From Pseudoalteromonas sp. '520P1 No. 423' (lineage in GTDB: Bacteria; Pseudomonadota; Gammaproteobacteria; Enterobacterales; Alteromonadaceae), in assembly GCF_001269985.1 (NCBI RefSeq), contig NZ_BBZB01000001.1:3348001-3412000 (forward strand): a stretch of DNA of 64,000 nt, in the 5' to 3' direction. Each line of letters begins with the position of its first letter. Within the stretch, counting starts at the first letter, position 1. Positions 8,019 to 15,787 of the stretch are shown in pieces. Made by a program: the position numbers and the translations under genes. The notes beneath the pieces were generated by a model, which made no database searches, had not been told where the DNA came from, and saw nothing but the letters and a program-made list of their open reading frames with translations.

Positions 8019-8744
8019 ATGACAAGTATGAAAGTGATTATTGTAGATGATGAACGTTTGGCAAGAAACGAATTAAAACGTCTATTATCAAAGCATTCTA
8101 ACATTGAAATTATTGATGAAGCTAAAAATGCAGATGAAGCAGCTATAAAAATCAAAGAGCAACAGCCAGATGCAATATTCTTAGATATTCATATGCCAGG
8201 CTCAACAGGTTTGGAACTTGCTGAATCTCTAGGCGATGACGTAAACATTATTTTTTGTACCGCTTATGACCAATTTGCTGTTGATGCATTTTCTTTAAAT
8301 GCGATGGATTACCTCGTAAAACCGGTAAACCCAGAACGACTTTCAGATGCAATCGCCAAATTAGAAGCCAGATTAGAGCAGTCTAAACAACAAACGGGCT
8401 TACCTGATGACCATAAGTTAATGGTTAAATATGGCGAAACTATGCGCATAATTCCTCTGAGCGATATAATTCGTTTTGAATCTATTGGTAACCATGCAGC
8501 TATTTATACGCCTCACGGTAAAGCTTTTTTACATAGCTCACTCAATAAAATTGAAGCTAAATTAGATGCAAGTCATTACTTTAGAGCGAGTCGTTCAGAT
8601 ATTATTCGTTTAGACGCGATAGAGAGCATGGAACAAGCAATTAGCTATGGATTAGAGGCTAAACTAAGCAATGGTCAAACAGTAGAGATCTCCCGCAGAC
8701 AAGCAACTAAACTAAAGCAGCTTTTAGAATTTACCCAGCTTTAA
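8019..8744 (+). CDS. LytTR-family response regulator
   Basis: A 241-residue response regulator. The N-terminal receiver has VIIVDDERLARNEL and the phospho-acceptor Asp56 in DAIFLDIHMPG, with the Thr/Lys signature in FCTAYDQFAVDAF and YLVKPVNPERL. After a short linker, about residues 135-238 form a LytTR DNA-binding domain (IIPLSDIIRFESIGNHAAIY, FRASRSDIIRLDAI, VEISRRQA). This is the AlgR/LytR/AgrA class that binds DNA by beta strands. It is the last gene of the four-gene kinase/regulator set. Translation could also begin at the second Met (ATG at 8028). Target genes are not evident here. Confidence 0.9.
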   Translation: MTSMKVIIVDDERLARNELKRLLSKHSNIEIIDEAKNADEAAIKIKEQQPDAIFLDIHMPGSTGLELAESLGDDVNIIFCTAYDQFAVDAFSLNAMDYLVKPVNPERLSDAIAKLEARLEQSKQQTGLPDDHKLMVKYGETMRIIPLSDIIRFESIGNHAAIYTPHGKAFLHSSLNKIEAKLDASHYFRASRSDIIRLDAIESMEQAISYGLEAKLSNGQTVEISRRQATKLKQLLEFTQL

Positions 8745-8752
8745 TAAAAAAC

Positions 8753-8780
8753 AAAAAACCGAGCTTAGCTCGGTTTTTTT
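8753..8780. terminator. Bidirectional intrinsic terminator
   Basis: A perfect 12-bp stem AAAAAACCGAGC/GCTCGGTTTTTT with loop TTA lies between the convergent LytTR regulator and GGDEF genes, about 10 bases after the regulator stop. T-runs exist on both strands, so it can terminate both transcripts. Confidence 0.92.
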
Positions 8781-8807
8781 GTATCTGTCTATTTTATTTA
8801 ACTTAAG

Positions 8808-10070
8808 CTATTTCAGCTCATCACATACTTCTATTTGATATTGTACAACCTGATTTCTTCCTTGGCTTTTAGCATCGTATAATGCTGAGTCTGCAATATT
8901 TATCAATTGTGATAACTCTTCATCTTCTGATAATGCAATACCAGCACTAATTGATACACCTATTGGTTGACCAGAAAAATTAAAACTTGTATTTGAGATT
9001 TGAAATCTAAACTCATCAACGAATTCAAATGCTTGCTCTAAGTTTAAGCCCTTTAATAAAATAGCAAACTCTTCTCCACCGACTCTAGCCACTAGATAAT
9101 TAGAGAAATACTTTTGCATCGCATTTGAAACTGCAACTAGCACACTATCACCTGCTTGATGCCCATAAGTATCATTTATCGGTTTAAAGTGATCGATATC
9201 TAGCATCACCATGACAGCTGCTTCATTACTGTGTTTTAATGATTTAACAGTGCGCTCAGATTGGTTGTAAAAATATCTTCGGTTATAGAGGTTCGTTAAG
9301 TAATCTCGATTTGCAGTATCTTTAATTTCCGCAATTAACTTAATTTGTTCCATGGTTTGCATTACACGACAATGGAATTCTTCAGGTAAAAATGGTTTAA
9401 CTAAAAAATCATTTGCACCATTTTTAATAAATTTTGCAGATAGGCTTTGACTACCTGAGCCTGAAATACCAATAATGGCAAGTTCATCTCTGCCCCGCTT
9501 ATTACGAATTGCTTTTACCAGTTCAAAACCATCCATTTCTGGCATGGCATAATCAGTCATCAACAAATTAATCGTTTGATCTTTTGATAAAACCTCTAGC
9601 GCTTGGGCACCATCTTCAGCTTCGATAACATCATAAAGCAATTGCTCTAACATATGCTTCATCATTTTTCGGCTAGTTTTAGAATCATCTGCAACTAAGA
9701 CTTTACGACCTTTGTTTTCAAGTAATTGAGTGATTAATTTAACAGCAAACAAATAAGAGTCGCGGTTATCTTTTAAAACATAATCAACAACGCCCATTTC
9801 TAACATTTGCTGACGCTTATACTCTTCAATTGTTGAGGTAAGCACAACTGTCGGAATTTTTTGATTTAAGGTAAGTTTTGCCACCTCACCATTTGGCGCA
9901 TCAGGAAGAGTTAAATCAACTAAAGCTAAGTCATAAGTATGATTTTTAAGAAAAGTTGCAGCTTCGCGTAAAGACCAAGCAAAATCTATAGGCACATCTA
10001 ATTGTGCAGTCAAATGACGTAATACTTGCTGTACTACTTTACTATCTTCAACAATTAACACCCTTTGCAT
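8808..10070 (-). CDS. Diguanylate cyclase response regulator (REC-REC-GGDEF)
   Basis: A 420-residue PleD-like protein. Receiver 1 (about 1-115) has VLIVEDSK and Asp52 in LALVDLTLPDAP. Receiver 2 (about 122-240) has VLVADDSK and Asp173 in LLMTDYAMPEMDG, with LVKPFLPEEF. The GGDEF domain (about 250-415) has DYLTNLYNRRYF, DIDHFKPINDTYGHQAGD and the catalytic GGEEF at 331-335. It should make cyclic-di-GMP from two GTP. The usual inhibitory RxxD five residues before GGEEF is absent (FSNY stands there), so product inhibition may be missing. It is transcribed toward the LytTR locus and shares the terminator with it, without an obvious operon partner. Confidence 0.9.
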   Translation of the reverse strand: MQRVLIVEDSKVVQQVLRHLTAQLDVPIDFAWSLREAATFLKNHTYDLALVDLTLPDAPNGEVAKLTLNQKIPTVVLTSTIEEYKRQQMLEMGVVDYVLKDNRDSYLFAVKLITQLLENKGRKVLVADDSKTSRKMMKHMLEQLLYDVIEAEDGAQALEVLSKDQTINLLMTDYAMPEMDGFELVKAIRNKRGRDELAIIGISGSGSQSLSAKFIKNGANDFLVKPFLPEEFHCRVMQTMEQIKLIAEIKDTANRDYLTNLYNRRYFYNQSERTVKSLKHSNEAAVMVMLDIDHFKPINDTYGHQAGDSVLVAVSNAMQKYFSNYLVARVGGEEFAILLKGLNLEQAFEFVDEFRFQISNTSFNFSGQPIGVSISAGIALSEDEELSQLINIADSALYDAKSQGRNQVVQYQIEVCDELK

Positions 10071-10472
10071 TAGATATACTCCACACTTATCTAGAAATGA
10101 GCATGCACATTAACATTATTACGTTGCAAAAAACACAACTTGTTACAGTTTGTTATCATTTAAAGGCCGTATGTAAAAAGATACAACCAACATACAATAT
10201 TACCGCTTATATTTAAAATGGAAATATTTACACAAAAGACTAACTAAATAATTATGTATTCAGAGTTATCTATTTCAAACTATACTTCTATTCTATACCT
10301 TGTTCATAAAACACATATAAAGCGACTATTTCTTATTAAACTTTTTTAGAAAAGTACATTGATACTGTTGTGCTAATTTTAACGCGTTTATTGGCTATTC
10401 AGTCTCAAGAGTTTTGCGGTTATAAATTGGATATTGCATGCTAATGTCACTTTAATATATTTAGGACACACC
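10071..10472. other. Intergenic region with no recognised gene
   Basis: About 400 AT-rich bases separate the divergent GGDEF and S10 peptidase genes. It must hold both promoters, but I see no convincing operator, RNA gene or conserved ORF. Only a ribosome site AGGA near 10461 before the peptidase ATG stands out. Confidence 0.5.
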
Positions 10473-11999
10473 ATGAAACTGGTTAAAACCCTTGGTTTTA
10501 TCGCTTTATGCACAGTTAATACGGCTTGGGCCGCGACTGATAGTAATAAAGAAAATAATAACAGACGTATAGAAGCTGATAATACTGTTGTTACTGAGCA
10601 TAAAGTTAAAATATTAGGCGAAAAAATAGCTTATAGCACAACAACTGGCACTCAACCTGTATGGAATGAGAACGGTGATGCTGTTGCAAGTCTACATTAC
10701 AGCTATTACCAGAAAAAAGGTGTTAGAAATAAAGCAAAACGCCCTCTTCTTATTTCATTTAATGGTGGTCCAGGTTCAGCATCTGTATGGATGCATATCG
10801 CTTATACGGGTCCACGTGTATTAAATATCGATAATGAAGGTTATCCTTTACAGCCGTATGGTGTGCAAGATAATCCATTTTCTGTATTAGACATTGCAGA
10901 TATCCTATATGTAAATCCTGTAAATACTGGGTTTTCTCGTGTTTTAGAAAATGAAAAAGGCGAACTACCTTCAAAAGCGAAACAAAAAGAAATGTTTTTT
11001 GGGGTTAACGCTGACGTTAAATATTTAGCACAATGGGTGAATACTTTTGTTAGTCGCCATGACCGTTGGTTATCTCCTAAATTTTTAATAGGTGAAAGCT
11101 ACGGTACAACACGCGTTTCTGGTTTAGCACTAGAATTACAAAATAGACAATGGATGTACTTAAACGGTGTTGTTTTAGTATCACCAACTGATATTGGTAT
11201 TAAACGTGATGGACCTGTTAAAGCGGCTAATCGCCTACCTTACTTCACCGCTGCAGCTTGGTACCACAAAGCATTATCAAATGACTTACAACAGCAAGAT
11301 TTAGAAGCCCTATTACCAGAAGTTGAATCATTCACAATTAATGAACTTATCCCTGCTATTTCAAAAGGTGGCTTTATTTCTGCTGAAGAAAAACAAAAGG
11401 TCATCAAAAAAATGGCGCATTACTCGGGTCTTTCTGAACAATTTGTTGCACAAAACAACTTAGATATACCAGCGTCATTTTTCTGGAAAGAACTACTTCG
11501 TGATAGAGGTGTCACATTAGGTCGTCTTGACTCTCGTTACTTAGGCATAGATAAACGTGATGCTGGCGAACGCCCTGATTACTCTGCTGAACTGACATCT
11601 TGGTTGCACTCATTTACACCTGCTATCAATTCTTATTTACGTGATGAGTTAAACTACAAAACAGATCTTAAATATAATATGTTTGGCCCTGTTCACCCTT
11701 GGGATCGCACTAAAAACAAAACAGGCGAAAACTTACGCCAAGCTATGGCACAAAATCCATACTTAAACGTGATGGTTCAAGCGGGTTACTACGACGGTGC
11801 TACTAACTACTTTGATGCTAAATATACCATGTGGCAGTTAGACCCTAGTGGTAAAATGAAAGACAGAATGAGCTTTAAAGGTTATAGAAGCGGACACATG
11901 ATGTATTTACGTCGTGCAGATTTAGAAAGCTCTAATCAAGATTTAAGAGAGTTTATTCAAACAGCTTTACCTAAGAAAAGTGAATCAGCAAAATACTAG
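10473..11999 (+). CDS. Exported S10-family serine carboxypeptidase
   Basis: About 508 residues from the chosen ATG at 10473, which follows an AGGA ribosome site and begins a good signal peptide (MKLVKTLGFIALCTVNTAWA). An ATG 39 bases earlier would hide that signal. The alpha/beta-hydrolase core has the S10 oxyanion segment FNGGPGSASVWMH, the nucleophile in GESYGTTRVSG, an Asp in QAGYYDGATNYFDA and the catalytic His in YRSGHMMYLRR. The protein most likely removes C-terminal amino acids from peptides in the periplasm or outside. It stands alone between promoters and a strong terminator. Confidence 0.88.
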   Translation: MKLVKTLGFIALCTVNTAWAATDSNKENNNRRIEADNTVVTEHKVKILGEKIAYSTTTGTQPVWNENGDAVASLHYSYYQKKGVRNKAKRPLLISFNGGPGSASVWMHIAYTGPRVLNIDNEGYPLQPYGVQDNPFSVLDIADILYVNPVNTGFSRVLENEKGELPSKAKQKEMFFGVNADVKYLAQWVNTFVSRHDRWLSPKFLIGESYGTTRVSGLALELQNRQWMYLNGVVLVSPTDIGIKRDGPVKAANRLPYFTAAAWYHKALSNDLQQQDLEALLPEVESFTINELIPAISKGGFISAEEKQKVIKKMAHYSGLSEQFVAQNNLDIPASFFWKELLRDRGVTLGRLDSRYLGIDKRDAGERPDYSAELTSWLHSFTPAINSYLRDELNYKTDLKYNMFGPVHPWDRTKNKTGENLRQAMAQNPYLNVMVQAGYYDGATNYFDAKYTMWQLDPSGKMKDRMSFKGYRSGHMMYLRRADLESSNQDLREFIQTALPKKSESAKY

Positions 12000-12016
12000 A
12001 TTGATACATTTTATTC

Positions 12017-12047
12017 AAAAAGCCGATTTTTAAAATCGGCTTTTTTT
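12017..12047 (+). terminator. Intrinsic terminator after the S10 peptidase gene
   Basis: AAAAAGCCGATTTT and AAAATCGGCTTTTT form a near-perfect long stem with a tiny loop, ending in a seven-T run. It starts 18 bases after the stop codon. Confidence 0.92.
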
Positions 12048-12159
12048 ATGTAATTAAAGAGCTTATACCAGATTCTCTTCAATTAAATTTCGACAACTGA
12101 GATAAACCCTATATAATTTCTATATAATTCACACGAAAATGCATATCGAGACACACTTC

Positions 12160-12732
12160 ATGAGTTTAAGCTTTAAAATAACTTTTGAGTCATTATCTAG
12201 TAAGCTTAGTGAACTTCAAGCTAGAGACATTTTACAAACAAAATTAAAGTTAAGTTCTGCAGTCGCTGATAAATTCCTGCAAGGCGAAGAAGTATTTAAT
12301 GCCATTAGCCAAGAAAAAGCCTTAAAGCAACAAAAGGTATTCGCAACGATGGGCATCAATGTCAATATTGTTGATATTACAGCTAAAGTAAGTTCTGTAG
12401 GTGTAAAGCAAAATAATCAAAGTTTATCTATCAGCCAAGCTGAAAAAGACGCAAAAATAATGAGCGCACTTGATTACATCACAACAAGCCTTATTAGATT
12501 AGAAGAAAAGGTAGATGAACTTTCTCAAAATACATCAGCACAATTACCCTCTTTAGATGATGATAATGACTTATTAGAGTCTCCAGAACCTTTGGAGTTT
12601 GATGAAGATTTTGACTCCCCTATAAAAAAAGGCCCTAACCGCCTATTTTTGGCGATTACTTCCTCAATTTTTGTACTCTTACTAATCGCGCTTGGCATTA
12701 GTTTAGCTTACCCTGATTTATTAAAGTTTTAA
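12160..12732 (+). CDS. Hypothetical tail-anchored membrane protein
   Basis: I do not recognise the family. From the ATG at 12160 (MSLSFKITFESLSSKLSELQ) the product is 190 residues; an in-frame ATG at 12139 would add seven. The N-terminal half is a mixed helical region with LQARDILQTKLKLSSAVADK and DKFLQGEEVF. A predicted coiled-coil-like stretch follows (LDYITTSLIRLEEKVDELSQ), then a strongly acidic linker (DDDNDLLESPEPLEFDEDFD), a basic PNR, and one C-terminal membrane helix (LFLAITSSIFVLLLIALGIS). The layout suggests a cytoplasmic domain tethered to the inner membrane by its C-terminus. The next gene, ygfA, begins 11 bases downstream, so the two may be cotranscribed. Confidence 0.65.
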   Translation: MSLSFKITFESLSSKLSELQARDILQTKLKLSSAVADKFLQGEEVFNAISQEKALKQQKVFATMGINVNIVDITAKVSSVGVKQNNQSLSISQAEKDAKIMSALDYITTSLIRLEEKVDELSQNTSAQLPSLDDDNDLLESPEPLEFDEDFDSPIKKGPNRLFLAITSSIFVLLLIALGISLAYPDLLKF

Positions 12733-12743
12733 GTGACTCAGCC

Positions 12744-13325
12744 TTGAAAAGATCAGAAATTAGAGATTTAGTTCGAAAAAAACGCAATTCATTATCACTT
12801 AAAGAACAAAAAATTGCCGCGAACTCCATTAAAGTGAATTTATCTCAACTATTAAACAGCTATAATAACGCTAAAATAGCACTCTACTTAAGTAATGACG
12901 GCGAGCTAAAAACATCGAAATTAATAGATAAATTACAACAAGGTAACCATGAAATATATCTACCTGTAATTCATCCTTTTACACCCGGAAATTTACTATT
13001 TCAGAAGTATGAGAAAAACTCACCCATGAAAGCTAATCGCTATGGTATCTTTGAACCCGAATTAAATTGCAGTCATGTTTGTCCTGTAAATGAGTTGGAT
13101 ATTATATTTACGCCGCTCGTGGCGTTTGATGATTCAGGTAACCGATTAGGTATGGGTGGTGGGTTTTATGACCGCACACTCGCTAGGTATTATACAGAAG
13201 GTTGGCAAAAACCTTTATTAATTGGCATTGCACATAATTGTCAAAAGGTAGAGTCATTGCCAATTGAAAGTTGGGATATCCCACTAAAAACCATCGTAAC
13301 CCCTGAAAAAATCTACCGCTGGTAG
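12744..13325 (+). CDS. ygfA: 5-formyltetrahydrofolate cyclo-ligase
   Basis: A 193-residue protein of the YgfA/MTHFS family that converts 5-formyl-THF to 5,10-methenyl-THF with ATP. It has the N-terminal MKRSEIRDLVRKKRNSLSLK, the substrate/ATP segment NRYGIFEPE, and the signature FTPLVAFDDSGNRLGMGGGFYDRTL. The only in-frame start before the upstream stop is a TTG at 12744, which is unusual and suggests low or coupled translation behind the preceding ORF. In many gammaproteobacteria 6S RNA lies just upstream of ygfA. Here the gap is only 11 bases, so it is not in that place. Confidence 0.9.
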   Translation: MKRSEIRDLVRKKRNSLSLKEQKIAANSIKVNLSQLLNSYNNAKIALYLSNDGELKTSKLIDKLQQGNHEIYLPVIHPFTPGNLLFQKYEKNSPMKANRYGIFEPELNCSHVCPVNELDIIFTPLVAFDDSGNRLGMGGGFYDRTLARYYTEGWQKPLLIGIAHNCQKVESLPIESWDIPLKTIVTPEKIYRW

Positions 13326-13420
13326 CTTAATAGTTAGTATAATGCCGAAGCAAAAAATACCGTTCTTAGATTATAAACTCTGAAGTATATTTAAAAAATA
13401 CTTTAAAGCCGGAGACACAC

Positions 13421-14077
13421 ATGACGCAAGATGAAATGAAAAAAGCTGCAGCTTGGGCTGCACTAGAATATGTTGAAGAAAACAGCATTGTTGGTGTAGG
13501 TACGGGTTCAACCGTAAATCACTTTATTGATGCGTTAGGCACAGTGAAAGATACACTTATTGGTGCGGTATCAAGTTCAGAAGCTTCAACTGAAAAGCTA
13601 AAAGCACTGGGTATCGAAATTTTTGATTTAAATAGCGTTGATAATCTAAGTGTTTATGTAGATGGCGCAGATGAAATTAATCATCAAAAAGATATGATCA
13701 AAGGTGGTGGCGCAGCATTAACAAGAGAAAAAATTGTCGCTGCAGTTGCTAAAAAGTTCGTGTGTATTGTAGATAGCACAAAACAAGTTGAAGTAATGGG
13801 TGATTTTCCATTACCTGTTGAAGTGATCCCTATGGCTCGCAGCTATGTTGCACGTGAACTCGTTAAGCTAGGTGGTGATCCGACCTACCGTACAGGTGTG
13901 ATTACAGATAACGGCAATGTTATTTTAGACGTATACAATTTACAGATTACTGATGCTAAAGCATTAGAAGAAAAAATAAACCAGATTGTTGGTGTAGTTA
14001 CAAACGGCTTATTTGCACAACGCGGTGCAGATATTGTTATTGTTGGCACACCTGACGGTCCACAAACAATTAAATAA
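13421..14077 (+). CDS. rpiA: Ribose-5-phosphate isomerase A
   Basis: A 218-residue RpiA, standard length. Motifs seen are [16 protein letters not shown] (phosphate-binding loop), [35 protein letters not shown] (active-site Asp and Lys region) and the C-terminal [15 protein letters not shown]. It interconverts ribose 5-phosphate and ribulose 5-phosphate in the pentose phosphate pathway. The start has a good ribosome site (GGAG at about 13410-13413). It is followed after 20 bases by serA, an arrangement known from other gammaproteobacteria. Confidence 0.95.
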   Translation: MTQDEMKKAAAWAALEYVEENSIVGVGTGSTVNHFIDALGTVKDTLIGAVSSSEASTEKLKALGIEIFDLNSVDNLSVYVDGADEINHQKDMIKGGGAALTREKIVAAVAKKFVCIVDSTKQVEVMGDFPLPVEVIPMARSYVARELVKLGGDPTYRTGVITDNGNVILDVYNLQITDAKALEEKINQIVGVVTNGLFAQRGADIVIVGTPDGPQTIK

Positions 14078-14097
14078 TTGATTAATAGGCTCAGGCA

Positions 14098-15327
14098 ATG
14101 AACAAAATATCTTTGGCAAAAGAAAAAATTAAAATTCTATTATTAGAGGGTCTACACCAAAGCGCTGTAGAAACACTAAAACGCAATGGTTACACTCATA
14201 TTGAATATGTCAAAACGTCATTGCCTGAAGCTGAACTGATTGAAAAAATAAAAGATGTTCATTTTGTTGGTATACGCTCTCGTACTCACCTTACATCAGA
14301 TGTATTAGGTGCAGCCGAAAAATTAATTGGTATAGGTTGTTTTTGTATTGGTACTAATCAAGTTGATTTACTTGATGCACAAAAACGCGGTATTGCCGTT
14401 TTTAATGCACCATTTTCAAATACTCGTTCAGTAGCTGAGTTAGTATTGGGTCAAATGATCATGTTACTTCGTGGCATTCCAAAAAGAAACGCGATGGCAC
14501 ATCGCGGAGAGTGGTTCAAATCTGCAGTTGGTTCTTATGAAGCGCGTGGTAAAACCTTAGGAATTATCGGTTATGGCCACATTGGTACGCAATTAGGGAT
14601 CATGGCTGAACATATTGGTATGGATGTGCAATTTTATGATATCGAAGATAAATTAACCTTAGGTAATACAAATCAAGTTCATAGCTTAACAGCATTATTG
14701 CAAACTTCTGATGTGATCAGTTTACATGTGCCTGAAACGGCTCAAACTAAAAACCTGATAGGTGCAGCTGAACTTGAGGTAATGAAGCAAGGAGCGATTT
14801 TAATCAACGCTTCTCGTGGCACAGTGGTTGATATTGATGCATTAGCGCAAACTTTGTCTGAAGACAAACTTGCGGGCGCTGCAATTGACGTATTCCCTGT
14901 TGAACCTAAATCAAATGATGAAGAATTTATTTCGCCATTACGTGAGTTTGATAATGTTATTTTAACTCCGCATGTTGGTGGTTCGACACAAGAAGCACAA
15001 GAAAATATCGGTATTGAAGTTGCGGGTAAACTTGCTAAGTACTCTGATAACGGCTCTACAGTATCAGCTGTTAACTTCCCTGAGGTATCATTGCCTGAAC
15101 TTCAAGGTCGTAGTCGCTTATTACATATTCATCAAAATCACCCAGGTGTATTAACTCAAATTAACCAAGCCTTTGCACAGCATGGTATTAATATCGCTGC
15201 ACAATATCTGCAAACAGATGATAATATCGGTTATGTTGTAATTGATGTAAATACTGAGCATTCTGATGTTGCATTAAAAGAGTTACGCGCAATCGAAGGC
15301 ACAATTAAAGCGCGTATCCTTCACTAG
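14098..15327 (+). CDS. serA: D-3-phosphoglycerate dehydrogenase
   Basis: A 409-residue SerA, matching the Escherichia coli type. The substrate-binding region has HFVGIRSRTHLTSDVL and the NAD-binding motif is TLGIIGYGHIGTQLGIMAEH. The catalytic elements are INASRGTVVDIDAL (Arg), the Glu in DVFPVEPKSNDEEF and LTPHVGGSTQEAQENIG (His). Residues from about 335 form a C-terminal ACT domain (LLHIHQNHPGVLTQINQAF) that binds serine for feedback inhibition. It catalyses the first step of serine synthesis. SerB is encoded in this window too (30153-31166), with cysE using the serine. Confidence 0.95.
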   Translation: MNKISLAKEKIKILLLEGLHQSAVETLKRNGYTHIEYVKTSLPEAELIEKIKDVHFVGIRSRTHLTSDVLGAAEKLIGIGCFCIGTNQVDLLDAQKRGIAVFNAPFSNTRSVAELVLGQMIMLLRGIPKRNAMAHRGEWFKSAVGSYEARGKTLGIIGYGHIGTQLGIMAEHIGMDVQFYDIEDKLTLGNTNQVHSLTALLQTSDVISLHVPETAQTKNLIGAAELEVMKQGAILINASRGTVVDIDALAQTLSEDKLAGAAIDVFPVEPKSNDEEFISPLREFDNVILTPHVGGSTQEAQENIGIEVAGKLAKYSDNGSTVSAVNFPEVSLPELQGRSRLLHIHQNHPGVLTQINQAFAQHGINIAAQYLQTDDNIGYVVIDVNTEHSDVALKELRAIEGTIKARILH

Positions 15328-15355
15328 ACATATCTATTACAAAAAATATTGATTT

Positions 15356-15380
15356 AGCCATGCAACCGCATGGCTTTTTT
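15356..15380 (+). terminator. Intrinsic terminator after serA
   Basis: A perfect 8-bp stem AGCCATGC/GCATGGCT with a 4-base loop is followed by a run of T. It lies 28 bases after the serA stop and ends the rpiA-serA unit. Confidence 0.9.
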
Positions 15381-15426
15381 GATGTGAAATACGCGTTGCA
15401 TTTATAAAAATTTAGAGGCAAGAGCG

Positions 15427-15787
15427 GTGTTAACAAAAATTATCATTACTATTTTAATCATAGTATCTGTTATGTTTTATCTTAGAAAAAAGAATCAAAC
15501 ATCTTCCAAATCAAAACACATAAAAACAGGTGTTCCTTCACAAGTTAAATACCTGACTTTTGGATTTGCCGCTTTATCATTATGCCTCAGTGCAGCCTAT
15601 ATATTTATGCAATGGAAAGATGATAATAAAGTGGTTAACGTTCTATCATTTCACCTACTTCGACCAATGAACAATCTTATCTTGTTAGAAAAAAGATATC
15701 TCTGTAAACGAAATCAAAACATTAGACGGCATAACTATTAGGCTATCAAACCAGGAGCGCATTGAAATTACTGGCGCTATAAATTAA
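15427..15787 (+). pseudogene. Small membrane protein gene with two frame breaks
   Basis: It starts at a GTG (15427) and reads through one N-terminal membrane helix (IIITILIIVSVMFYL) and a second one (KYLTFGFAALSLCLSAAYIF) to MQWKDDNKVVNV. The frame then closes early. Adding one T at the run after VVNV gives SIISPTSTNEQSYLVRK, and one A in the following A6 run gives KKDISVNEIKTLDGITIRLS and a proper end at 15787. The restored protein resembles a small conserved family of marine gammaproteobacteria that has often been misnamed an antitermination protein. Either the gene is damaged or two homopolymers were misread. The uncorrected frame stops at 15741 with an implausible basic tail. Its end overlaps the end of the convergent hexosaminidase gene. 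Confidence 0.6.

Noticed and set aside
10004..10216. Plus-strand frame at the start of the GGDEF gene
   Set aside because: Mostly antisense to the REC coding region and without motifs.
12733..12743. 6S RNA upstream of ygfA, as in many gammaproteobacteria
   Set aside because: The gap is only 11 bases and no 6S-like fold fits nearby.
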